From NCBI GenBank assembly GCA_016296945.1, contig JAEDHQ010000046.1, forward strand, positions 1-13,612: a DNA stretch of 13,612 bases, in the 5' to 3' direction. How positions within the stretch are numbered: the stretch's first letter is position 1; every line of letters begins with the position of its first letter. The translations under genes and the position numbers were made by a program. The stretch is from Bacilli bacterium (lineage in GTDB: Bacteria; Bacillota_I; Bacilli_A; ML615J-28; CAG-698). Below are positions 6,746 to 13,606 of the stretch, piece by piece. The notes beneath the pieces are model-generated. The model had not been told where the DNA came from, did not search any database, and saw only the letters and a program-made list of their open reading frames with translations.

Positions 6746-7690
6746 ATGAGTAAAATTATAAAGTTTATTAAAGAGTTTTTTCAAGGATTAGCTATTGGAA
6801 TTGCGAATGTTATTCCCGGATTTAGTGGTGGAACAATGGCCATTATTTTTAATGTCTATGAAAGAATTATCGACGCTTTTAGTAATGTCTTTAAACATCC
6901 AATTAAAGTAATTAAAGATGTTTGGGCAATAGCAATAGGATTAGTTGCCGGCGTGTTATTAGCTATTATTGGCATTGTTAAGTTGTTAGAATTTGCTCCT
7001 ATTCCAACAGTAATGTTATTTGTAGGTTTAATTATTGGTTCAATTCCTTTTATATATTTAAGTACTAAAAAACATGGTAGACCAAAGTTTTATGATTATA
7101 TCGGTCTAATAATTGCACTTATTTTTTTAGTTATATTGCCATTAATTCAAGGAAATACAATTGAAGCAGTAACATTTAATTTTTGGATTGTACTTATAGT
7201 ATTTATTATGGGGATAATAGCTGCTGCTACAATGATTATTCCAGGAGTTAGTGGTTCACTTGTTTTGATGATTTTTGGTTATTACTTCTTTATAATGAGT
7301 ACACTAAAAGAAGTGATTTATAGTATTTTATCGTTTGATTTTGCAAATATTTTACAATCAATAATTATTGTATTATCATTTGGTTTAGGGTGTGTGTTTG
7401 GCTTAGTTTTTATTTCAAAATTAATTAAAAAATTATTTGAAATATGTCCTAAGACTGTTTATTTTATTATTTTGGGTTTTCTAATCGCATCTCCATTTTC
7501 TATTGTTTACGCTGTGTTACAAGAATATCCTAATGCTATAAAAAGTATGGGAATATGGGATTATACTATTAGTGCCTTAGTTTTAGCTTTGGGGACTTTT
7601 GTAGCTGGTTACTTTTCAATGTATGAAAAAAAGTGTGCTAATAAAGAAAATGAAACAAATGAATTGAAAAATGATGAAACTAAGCAATAA
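6746..7690 (+). CDS. popT: DUF368/PopT-type polyprenyl-phosphate transporter
   Basis: DUF368 proteins have been shown in other bacteria (PopT) to return undecaprenyl phosphate from the outer to the inner leaflet so that it can be reloaded. This copy is 314 aa with about eight to ten membrane segments. The family hallmark is an internal duplication: ANVIPGFSGGTMAIIFNVYE near residue 20 (PGFSGG, 24-29) is echoed by TMIIPGVSGSLVLMIFGYY (PGVSGS, 166-171), the two halves of a re-entrant-hairpin transporter. It follows uppP by 5 nt with no clear Shine-Dalgarno, suggesting coupled translation. UppP makes the substrate this transporter would carry, so the gene order matches a recycling pathway. The last 20 residues are hydrophilic and rich in Lys, Glu and Asn. 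Transport of this lipid here is inferred from family and context. Confidence 0.85.
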   Translation: MSKIIKFIKEFFQGLAIGIANVIPGFSGGTMAIIFNVYERIIDAFSNVFKHPIKVIKDVWAIAIGLVAGVLLAIIGIVKLLEFAPIPTVMLFVGLIIGSIPFIYLSTKKHGRPKFYDYIGLIIALIFLVILPLIQGNTIEAVTFNFWIVLIVFIMGIIAAATMIIPGVSGSLVLMIFGYYFFIMSTLKEVIYSILSFDFANILQSIIIVLSFGLGCVFGLVFISKLIKKLFEICPKTVYFIILGFLIASPFSIVYAVLQEYPNAIKSMGIWDYTISALVLALGTFVAGYFSMYEKKCANKENETNELKNDETKQ

Positions 7691-8168
7691 TTTAAAGAAA
7701 CATCAAAAAATTGGAATTATTTTTACTATTTTATATTTTATATCGGTATTCTTTTTCTTTTTTCTGAGTTTACAAAGTGGAAGTGCTTCATCAAATCAAT
7801 CTAGTTTTGTAACTGAAGCGATAATCAAAATAATATTAATTTTTAATAAAAATTGGCAATATGATTATGATATTGTTCATAACATCGTAAGAAAACTAAT
7901 TGGACATTTTGGATATTCTTCTATGATGGGAATATTAGGATTTTTATCTTGGTATTTTTTAAGATTAAAAATGACTGAGTCACTATTAATTAATTTTATA
8001 ATCGGTTTATTAATTGCAAGTGTTTCTGAAATATTGCAAATGATTCCAAATGATAGAGGACCTAGTTTTGGCGATTTATTAATTAATTATATGGGATATT
8101 TATCTGGCTTATTAATAATATTTATAATTATAATTTTATTTAATAAAAGGGGAAACTATGATGACTGA
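7671..8168 (+). CDS. VanZ-like membrane protein
   Basis: This 165-aa membrane protein has about four helices and the VanZ-family pattern: SLQSGSASS after the first helix, then IVHNIVRKLIGHFGYSSMMGILGF, and SEILQMIPNDRGPSFGDLLINYMGYLSG in the third and fourth segments (Glu-x3-Gln, Arg-Gly-x-Ser, Asp and Asn conserved). VanZ lowers teicoplanin susceptibility in enterococci by an unclear route, and most chromosomal relatives have unknown roles at the envelope. The gene starts 20 bp inside the end of the DUF368 gene (ATGATG, so start at 7671 or 7674) and overlaps the kinase gene by 11 bp, so it is tightly embedded in the carrier-recycling operon. No claim of antibiotic resistance is supported. 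Confidence 0.8.
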   Translation: MMKLSNNLKKHQKIGIIFTILYFISVFFFFFLSLQSGSASSNQSSFVTEAIIKIILIFNKNWQYDYDIVHNIVRKLIGHFGYSSMMGILGFLSWYFLRLKMTESLLINFIIGLLIASVSEILQMIPNDRGPSFGDLLINYMGYLSGLLIIFIIIILFNKRGNYDD

Positions 8169-9291
8169 TGATATTTATACTGAATTATTAAATGTAGCGA
8201 AAGAGTTCGTAAATGTTAATAAAATTGTAGATGTGATAGAACTAAAAGGTGGGCATATTAATAGTACTTATTTAATTAAAATGCCACAGGCTCAATACAT
8301 TCTCCAACAAATAAATAGTGATGTTTTTGTAAGCCCGTTTGGGATGATGCACAACATATGTGAAATAACAGATTATATTCGTAAACAAGTTATTTATGAT
8401 GGAAAAGATCCAAACAGAAGTGTGATGAATGTAGTAAAAACAAGATATGATCAAGTTTTATGTATCAGAAATGATAAATATTGGAGATGCATGCAATACA
8501 TTGACAATTCTACGGCATATGATCATATTACTTCTCCAGATATGTTTTATGAGGTTGGCAAAGTAGTCGGTGAATTTCAAAGTTTATTGCAGGGATTCCA
8601 TACGAGAGTTTTAGATGAAACAATTGCACATTTCCACGATACACCATATCGATATAAAAAATTCATAGATTGCATAAAACTTAATCGAGTTAATCGTGTT
8701 AAAGATGTGCAAGAAGAAATAGAATTTATTAATCAACGTAGTAATAAATTCGATAAGATTACAAATTGGCTAGCAAACAAAGAGATTCCACGTCGTGTTA
8801 CACACAACGACACAAAACCAAGTAATGTATTAATTGATGATGCAACAGGAAAAGCTTTATGTTTGATAGATTTGGATACAGTTATGAAAGGGTCTTTGTT
8901 ATATGATTATGGTGACGCATTAAGAATTGGCGCATCAAAAGCTGCTGAAGATGAAGTAGATTTATCAAAGGTACTGATAGATTTGGGTTTGTTTGAGTCA
9001 TTTACTAAAGGATTTTTAGAAGAAGTGAATGGTATTATTACTCCAAAAGAAGTGGAAGGATTATATGATGGATTCCATATTATTACTTGTGAAATTGCTA
9101 TGCGTTTTTTACATGATTATATTGATGGAGATAATTATTTTAAAGTTCAATATCCAACACATAATCTTGTTCGTGCTCGAAACCAAATGGAAATGGTTAG
9201 AGAAATTGAAAAACATGAATCAGATATTAAAGCAATAATTAATAGGCTATTAAAAGAATTAGATTATAGTGAGGAGTTCTATTTTAAATAA
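8158..9291 (+). CDS. nahK: N-acetylhexosamine 1-kinase (NahK family)
   Basis: This cytosolic APH-fold kinase (377 aa) is expected to phosphorylate GlcNAc and/or GalNAc with ATP at the anomeric position, giving the 1-phosphate. The match to bifidobacterial NahK as I remember it runs the whole length: GGHINSTYLI (nucleotide loop), YILQQIN, ETIAHFHDTPYRYKKF, the catalytic loop VTHNDTKPSNVL (H216, D218 base, N223), the metal motif LIDLDTV (D238, D240), YDYGDALRIGAS, and YPTHNLVRARNQ near the C-terminus. This is closer than to aminoglycoside, choline or homoserine kinases of the same fold. AGGGG 8 nt upstream supports ATGATG at 8158 (or 8161). It ends the uppP operon, and no terminator separates it from the cps genes, so read-through is possible. 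No lacto-N-biose phosphorylase or epimerase partner, as found in bifidobacteria, is nearby. Confidence 0.85.
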   Translation: MMTDDIYTELLNVAKEFVNVNKIVDVIELKGGHINSTYLIKMPQAQYILQQINSDVFVSPFGMMHNICEITDYIRKQVIYDGKDPNRSVMNVVKTRYDQVLCIRNDKYWRCMQYIDNSTAYDHITSPDMFYEVGKVVGEFQSLLQGFHTRVLDETIAHFHDTPYRYKKFIDCIKLNRVNRVKDVQEEIEFINQRSNKFDKITNWLANKEIPRRVTHNDTKPSNVLIDDATGKALCLIDLDTVMKGSLLYDYGDALRIGASKAAEDEVDLSKVLIDLGLFESFTKGFLEEVNGIITPKEVEGLYDGFHIITCEIAMRFLHDYIDGDNYFKVQYPTHNLVRARNQMEMVREIEKHESDIKAIINRLLKELDYSEEFYFK

Positions 9292-9297
9292 TAGCGA

Positions 9298-9347
9298 TTG
9301 ACAAAAAAATTTTATTTATTGATAAATTCAACAAAATATGATAAAAT
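9298..9347 (+). promoter_or_regulatory. promoter(s) of the cps-like operon
   Basis: The better promoter is TTGATA (9319-9324), 17 nt, TAAAAT (9342-9347), with a TATGA extension. A second, overlapping candidate uses a perfect -35 TTGACA (9298-9303) with GATAAA (9321-9326) at 17 nt, so tandem promoters are possible. GCGAGGTG (9360-9367) is the ribosome-binding site for the ATG at 9373. Confidence 0.65.
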
Positions 9348-9372
9348 AAACATAGATATGCGAGGTGCCTAA

Positions 9373-10161
9373 ATGAACGAAGAGACATACAATGAACAAG
9401 GAATATCACTAAGTGATTTATTCTTTTTAATAAAAAGAAATTTTTTGATGATTTTGATTATTACAATCATATGTGCAATTGCTGGTGGAGTTTATGCTTT
9501 TAGCATTAAAAAGCCAGTTTATACTGCAATTGCAACTGCGGTTGTGCAAGCAGAACCAACAAACAATGGTAGTGAAGCAACAAGTTATTCATATTCTGTT
9601 GCTTTAACTAATACTTTTAAAGATTTAATTAAGAATATTACTGTAATTAATGTTGCAGCTGATGAATTAATTGATGAAAATAATTATTCAGAAGGAGATC
9701 GTAATGCTTTAAAAGCAAAATTGCAAAAAAATGTTTCTGTATCTTCTACAACATCAACATTAACATTAACAGTTTCTGCAAATTCTACAACTCCTGAAGA
9801 AGCTATTTTACTTGCTAACGCAATTCTAAAAGCAACTGTTTCTGTTGTAGATAAGTATGCAGTTAATTCAGAAACTGGAGAAGTGATTAAAGATACGAAT
9901 GGTGAACCAGTACATAATTATATTATCTTAGCTAATAAGCTAAAGGTCTTTAGTGAAGCTAGTATGGATACAACTTCTATAAAGAGTAATAAATTAATTA
10001 TTGTAGCTGTTGCAATCGTTATTGGATTAGTTATTTCATTTGGTATTATTTTAGTTAAGTATTTATCTGATGATACTTTCACATCTAAAGAATCATTTGA
10101 AAAAGCCTATAATATTAATATTTTGTCTTCAATTCATGAAGCTGATGGAGGTAATCTATGA
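9373..10161 (+). CDS. cpsC: CpsC/YwqC-like chain-length regulator and BY-kinase activator
   Basis: This is a polysaccharide co-polymerase of the Wzz type, the membrane partner that activates the following BY-kinase and controls chain length of an exported polymer. It has 262 aa: an N-terminal cytosolic stretch with ISLSDLFFLIKRNF, a first membrane helix (about 22-43), an external Ser/Thr/Asn-rich domain with AEPTNNG and TLTLTVSANSTTPEEAILLANA, and a second helix (about 205-228, IIVAVAIVIGLVISFGIIL). The short cytosolic tail after it should contact the kinase. This split between adaptor and kinase is the Gram-positive arrangement, as opposed to the fused Wzc protein of proteobacteria. The stop overlaps the kinase start (ATGA). 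No Pro-rich motif is obvious before the second helix. Confidence 0.85.
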   Translation: MNEETYNEQGISLSDLFFLIKRNFLMILIITIICAIAGGVYAFSIKKPVYTAIATAVVQAEPTNNGSEATSYSYSVALTNTFKDLIKNITVINVAADELIDENNYSEGDRNALKAKLQKNVSVSSTTSTLTLTVSANSTTPEEAILLANAILKATVSVVDKYAVNSETGEVIKDTNGEPVHNYIILANKLKVFSEASMDTTSIKSNKLIIVAVAIVIGLVISFGIILVKYLSDDTFTSKESFEKAYNINILSSIHEADGGNL

Positions 10162-10904
10162 TGTCTATTTTTGATAAAAAAAGAAAAAAACTACATCGTA
10201 GTGAATCAATTGTTTTTGGCCGTGAAGGTAATGAAATTGTCAAGGAAGCTTATAACAGATTAAAAGATAATATTTTATATTTTGCAGTTGATGGAACTAA
10301 AAAAGTAATTCAAGTTGAATCTTCTATAGCTGGCGAAGGTAAAACAACTACTGTTTCTAATTTAGGTGTATGCTTAGGATTAAGTGGTAAAAAAGTTGTT
10401 ATTATCGATTTAGACTTTAGAAAAGCACGTACACATCGTTCATTTGAAATTGAAAATGTAGATGGAATTTCTGATTACATGGTTGGAAGAGTTAGTAAAG
10501 AAGAAATGATTAAACAAACAAAATATGAAAATGTTTCAATTATTAATCGTGGTAGTGAAGTAACTAACGCATCTGTTATCTTAACTTCAGAAAAATTAAA
10601 AAAATTAATTGAAGAATTAAAAAAGGATTATGACTTTATTTTATTAGATTGCCCACCAGTATTATTAATTAGTGATTATATTCATATTAGTAGTCTATCA
10701 GATGGTGTCTTATTTGTTGTTGCATATGCACAAACAAAGAAAAAACAAGTTTCTGAAGCTATTTCTTTGATGAAAAACAATAATATGAATATTATTGGAG
10801 CAGTTTATAGTTTTTATGACTATAAAAAGTCTAATAATTATAGTGAATATAATTATGGTTATTATAATTATTATGGATATGGAGATAAGAATAAGAAGAA
10901 ATGA
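10158..10904 (+). CDS. cpsD: CpsD/YwqD-like BY-family tyrosine kinase
   Basis: This cytosolic bacterial tyrosine kinase (248 aa) autophosphorylates a C-terminal tyrosine cluster in trans and modulates polysaccharide synthesis together with the CpsC-like protein. It has the oligomerisation helix EAYNRLK (30-36), Walker A SSIAGEGKTT (55-64, K62), Walker A' VVIIDLDFRKAR (80-91, D84 and D86), and Walker B FILLDCPP. The tail from about 217 is extreme: ten tyrosines among the last 30 residues or so (YDYKKSNNYSEYNYGYYNYY...), before a Lys-rich end. GGAGG sits 8 nt before ATGATG (10158), and M1 or M2 may be used. The start overlaps cpsC by 4 bp and the stop overlaps cpsB by 4 bp. Confidence 0.9.
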   Translation: MMSIFDKKRKKLHRSESIVFGREGNEIVKEAYNRLKDNILYFAVDGTKKVIQVESSIAGEGKTTTVSNLGVCLGLSGKKVVIIDLDFRKARTHRSFEIENVDGISDYMVGRVSKEEMIKQTKYENVSIINRGSEVTNASVILTSEKLKKLIEELKKDYDFILLDCPPVLLISDYIHISSLSDGVLFVVAYAQTKKKQVSEAISLMKNNNMNIIGAVYSFYDYKKSNNYSEYNYGYYNYYGYGDKNKKK

Positions 10905-11599
10905 TCGATATTCATAGTCACGTTATTCCGAATGTTGATGATGGAAGCACTTCTTTAGATGCTTCCATTAAACTTTTAAAAGAGGCAATTCATGAGGGTG
11001 TTACTGATTTAATATGCACGCCACATTATCGTAAACAGATGTTTGAAACAGAAGTTGAAAAATTAAAAATTCAGTTTTCACTTTTAGTAAATGAAGCAAA
11101 AAAGAATAACTTACCAATAAATCTATATTTAGGACAAGAGATTTATTTAAGAAGACCAAATGCTTTGAAAGAGTATTTTGAAAACAATAAAATTATCACA
11201 ATTAATGAAACTAATTGGTTGCTGTTAGAGTTTTCATATACAAAAGATATTGACATCAGTGAAGTTATTTATAACGCAAAAATAAATGGTTATAATTCAA
11301 TTATTGCCCATATTGAAAGGTATCAATATGTAACCTTGGAACAAGCATTTGAAATAAAAAAAATTGGAGCATTAATCCAAGTTAATGCTTCATCAATAAA
11401 TGGCAAATATGGGTTTTTTATAAAAAGAAAAGTTTTAAAATTCATTAAAAATGGTTTAGTTGATTTTGTTGCTAGTGATATTCACGAATCTAGAGATAAC
11501 GGAATGGCAAAAGCATATAATAAAGTAGTAAAGAAGTTTGGTCAAGAAGTTGCTTCTAAATTATTTAAGGAAAATGGAAAAATATTAATAAAGAGATAG
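10901..11599 (+). CDS. cpsB: CpsB/YwqE-like PHP-family protein-tyrosine phosphatase
   Basis: This metal-dependent phosphatase of the PHP superfamily (232 aa) removes phosphate from the BY-kinase and its substrates, resetting the system. The N-terminus IDIHSHVIPNVDDGS gives the metal ligands H5 and H7 and the D13-D14 pair. TPHYR, LGQEIYLRR, IAHIERYQ and VASDIHESR provide the further His, Glu and Asp ligands at the usual spacings. Length fits the YwqE group. Translation is coupled to the kinase through ATGA (10901-10904), since only a weak AAGAAG precedes the ATG. The order C-D-B resembles the B. subtilis ywqC-ywqD-ywqE cluster, and differs from streptococcal cpsA-B-C-D, whose LytR-type CpsA is absent here. 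Confidence 0.88.
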   Translation: MIDIHSHVIPNVDDGSTSLDASIKLLKEAIHEGVTDLICTPHYRKQMFETEVEKLKIQFSLLVNEAKKNNLPINLYLGQEIYLRRPNALKEYFENNKIITINETNWLLLEFSYTKDIDISEVIYNAKINGYNSIIAHIERYQYVTLEQAFEIKKIGALIQVNASSINGKYGFFIKRKVLKFIKNGLVDFVASDIHESRDNGMAKAYNKVVKKFGQEVASKLFKENGKILIKR

Positions 11600-11612
11600 G
11601 AATGTAATTTTT

Positions 11613-12344
11613 ATGTTAAAACATGCAATTATTTTAGCTGCTGGAAAAGGAACAAGAATGCACACTGAATTACCAAAGTGTGCTTATCCGTTTTTAGATA
11701 AACCAATGGTAAGTTATATTGTTGACGCTTGTAAAGAAAGTGAAATTGATGAAATTGTTGTTGTCGTCGGTTTCAAAAAAGAAGTGCTGATTAATGTATT
11801 AGATGAAAGCTGTAAAATTGCTGTGCAAACAGAGCAATTAGGAACAGGTCACGCTGTTATGGCTGCTGAGGGATCGATTGAATCAAAAGAAGGAATTTGT
11901 TTGATTTTCCCTGGTGATATGCCTTTAATCGACAGTAAATCAATTAATAAACTAATTGAAAAGCATTTAAATGATCACAATGATTTAACTGTTGTTACGA
12001 CAATTGTTGATGATCCAGCAAGATATGGAAGGATTTATCGTGAAAATGGCATTATTAAAAAGATTGTAGAATATAAAGATTGCAATCCTGAACAATTATT
12101 AATTAAAGAAATAAATAGCGGCTTATTCTGCGTTAATACTAAGTTATTATTTGAGGGATTAAAAGAAGTTAAAAATATTAATGCACAAAATGAATATTAT
12201 TTAACTGATTTAGTGGAAATTTTAGGACGTAATTATAAGGTTGATAGTTATGTGTTAGAAGATGATTTTATTTTAACTGGCATTAATGATATGGAATCAT
12301 TAGAAAAAGCTGAAGCTATTTATAAAGAAAGATATAAAAAATAA
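11613..12344 (+). CDS. glmU: stand-alone GlmU-type uridylyltransferase domain (UDP-GlcNAc pyrophosphorylase)
   Basis: The protein (243 aa) matches only the N-terminal half of GlmU (normally about 450 aa), which joins UTP and GlcNAc-1-phosphate to form UDP-GlcNAc. Visible active-site features are LAAGKGTRM (8-16), LPK with K22, QTEQLGTGHAV (72-82), GDMPL with D102, YGRI (138-141), E153, NSG with N168, NAQNEYYLTD (190-199), and N225 in LTGINDM, the second metal ligand. The protein ends in the linker helix (SLEKAEAIYKERY), exactly where the left-handed beta-helix acetyltransferase domain would begin. A stop, terminator and opposite-strand gene follow, so this is a true domain end, not a frameshift. 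It therefore cannot make GlcNAc-1-P from GlcN-1-P. A short relative with another sugar is possible, but the GlmU signatures are strong. It closes the cps-like operon, 13 nt after cpsB, where ywqF stands in Bacillus. Confidence 0.85.
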   Translation: MLKHAIILAAGKGTRMHTELPKCAYPFLDKPMVSYIVDACKESEIDEIVVVVGFKKEVLINVLDESCKIAVQTEQLGTGHAVMAAEGSIESKEGICLIFPGDMPLIDSKSINKLIEKHLNDHNDLTVVTTIVDDPARYGRIYRENGIIKKIVEYKDCNPEQLLIKEINSGLFCVNTKLLFEGLKEVKNINAQNEYYLTDLVEILGRNYKVDSYVLEDDFILTGINDMESLEKAEAIYKERYKK

Positions 12345-12353
12345 AAATATTAT

Positions 12354-12386
12354 AAAAACTGTTAGTTGAGTACTAACAGTTTTTTT
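12354..12386. terminator. intrinsic terminator between glmU-like gene and convergent SEDS gene
   Basis: A perfect 13-bp stem pairs AAAAACTGTTAGT (12354-12366) with ACTAACAGTTTTT (12372-12384) around a 5-nt loop and continues in T to 12386. On the minus strand the stem is also followed by five T, so it may serve the ftsW-like gene ending at 12408 as well. Confidence 0.9.
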
Positions 12387-12407
12387 ATTGATTATTATTA
12401 ATAATTA

Positions 12408-13502
12408 TTATTGATGATTATAATCTTTACTGATAGATAATATGATTGATAATGATGTTATAGTTAATAAAAGGCTACTTCCACCGTAGCTAAATAATGG
12501 TAATGTTATTCCTGTTACCGGCAAGAGTCCGATAACAACCGATACATTGATTATTACTTGGGTGGCTAAGGAAATTACAATACCTAAACCTGTAAATTTT
12601 AGGAAGTTATTATTAGATCCAATACTTATTTTAATTCCCCGATAAATAATTAAAAAGTATAAAAATAAAACAATTATTCCGCCAATTAAACCAAGTTCTT
12701 CAAGAATAATTGCAAAGATAAAATCATTCTGTGGTTCAGGAAGAAAGAAATGCTTTTGAATTGAGTTGTTAAAGCCATGACCTAGTAATCCACCAGGAGT
12801 AATCGCAAAAAGGGACTGAATTCCTTGGAATCCACTTCCAAGGGGATCACTCCAAGGATTAATGAAAGCCATAATTCTTTCAATTCGATAAGGAGCACTT
12901 ATAATTAAGACAATTATCCCTAGCAAACCAATGCCTAAAATTATAGCATAATATTTGATGGGAACTCCCGTAATAAAGATTAAAATTAGAGCTGAAAGAA
13001 CAATGACTAAAGCTGTACCAAAATCTGGTTGTAACATAATGATTAAAAAAATTATTATAGCAATACTAAAAATCATAATGAATTTTTTGAAGCTTTTTAA
13101 TTCAGCATAATTGTCTTTTAAATATTTTGCATATAAAAGTGTTAAACCAATTTTCATAAACTCAGATGGTTGGATTGAAAACCCAAAGATATTAATCCAG
13201 CTTCGTGCTCCTCCACGAACAACTCCAATTCCTGGGATTAAAACAATTAATAGAAGTATTAAACAAAAAAAGAAGATTACTGTAACATATTTTTCTAATT
13301 TGGAAATATTTATCTTAATAATTAAAATCATAATGATAAATGAAAATCCTAAAAAAAGTGCTTGACGTTTGAAAAAATATAATGAATCATGATATTTTTC
13401 CAATGCGACAACATTACTAGCTGAATATACCATAATAAGACCAAAAAAAGATAAAATTATAACTGAAAATAAAAAAATATAATCAACATGGTTAGATTTC
13501 AT
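12408..13502 (-). CDS. ftsW: SEDS peptidoglycan glycosyltransferase (FtsW/RodA family, FtsW-like)
   Basis: SEDS proteins polymerise peptidoglycan glycan strands from lipid II with a partner class B PBP, at the septum (FtsW) or side wall (RodA). This copy is 364 aa with about ten helices and every signature: MVYSAS (24-29), GGARSWI (97-103), QPSE (111-114), QPDFGTA (158-164), RIERIMAFINPW (206-217), GFQGIQSLFAI, LPEPQNDFIF (254-263, with D260 as the probable essential Asp), and LPVTGITLPLFSYGGSSLL (327-345). Arg-x-x-Arg followed by a PW pair leans towards FtsW rather than RodA, but the distinction is not firm; SpoVE-like is the third option. GGTGAT lies 3 nt before the ATG, supporting this start. 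It has opposite orientation to everything else in the window, and ends against the shared terminator. Confidence 0.85.
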   Translation of the reverse strand: MKSNHVDYIFLFSVIILSFFGLIMVYSASNVVALEKYHDSLYFFKRQALFLGFSFIIMILIIKINISKLEKYVTVIFFFCLILLLIVLIPGIGVVRGGARSWINIFGFSIQPSEFMKIGLTLLYAKYLKDNYAELKSFKKFIMIFSIAIIIFLIIMLQPDFGTALVIVLSALILIFITGVPIKYYAIILGIGLLGIIVLIISAPYRIERIMAFINPWSDPLGSGFQGIQSLFAITPGGLLGHGFNNSIQKHFFLPEPQNDFIFAIILEELGLIGGIIVLFLYFLIIYRGIKISIGSNNNFLKFTGLGIVISLATQVIINVSVVIGLLPVTGITLPLFSYGGSSLLLTITSLSIILSISKDYNHQ

Positions 13503-13534
13503 TTTATCACCAATAAATTTTATTATTTATTATC

Positions 13535-13563
13535 TTTAGTTATGATTAAAATTGTGCTATAAT
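13535..13563 (+). promoter_or_regulatory. outward-facing promoter for a gene right of the window
   Basis: TTTAGT (13535-13540), 17 nt, and a perfect TATAAT (13558-13563) preceded by TGTGC form an extended -10 promoter reading rightward, divergent from the ftsW-like gene and overlapping its candidate promoter. The gene it drives is outside the window. Confidence 0.55.
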
Positions 13564-13574
13564 TAATTAAACAA
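13545..13574 (-). promoter_or_regulatory. candidate promoter of the ftsW-like gene
   Basis: Read on the minus strand, TTGTTT (13574-13569) and TTTAAT (13550-13545) are 18 nt apart. This is the best-spaced pair I could find upstream of the gene; a TTGACT at 13580-13575 has no proper -10. The call is weak. Confidence 0.3.
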
Positions 13575-13578
13575 AAGT

Positions 13579-13606
13579 CAATAAAATAATTTAAATTATT
13601 TTATTG
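13579..13606. repeat. perfect 28-bp palindrome at the right edge (candidate operator or leader hairpin)
   Basis: Half-site CAATAAAATAATTT (13579-13592) is followed directly by its exact reverse complement (13593-13606). The symmetry resumes outside after a 3-nt asymmetry: AACAAA (13570-13575) and TTTGTT (13607-13612). It begins about 15 nt after the outward-facing -10 box, so it sits at the start of that transcript. A protein-binding site fits best; a hairpin is possible, though AT-only stems are weak. Confidence 0.6.

Noticed and set aside
7671..8168. VanZ-like gene as evidence of a glycopeptide-resistance cluster
   Set aside because: No vanA/B ligase, vanH, vanX or VanR/VanS genes are present, and VanZ-like proteins are common chromosomal genes.
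12391..12420. ATT-rich repeat after the terminator
   Set aside because: Simple low-complexity sequence, partly the 3-prime end of the SEDS gene; no regular repeat unit.
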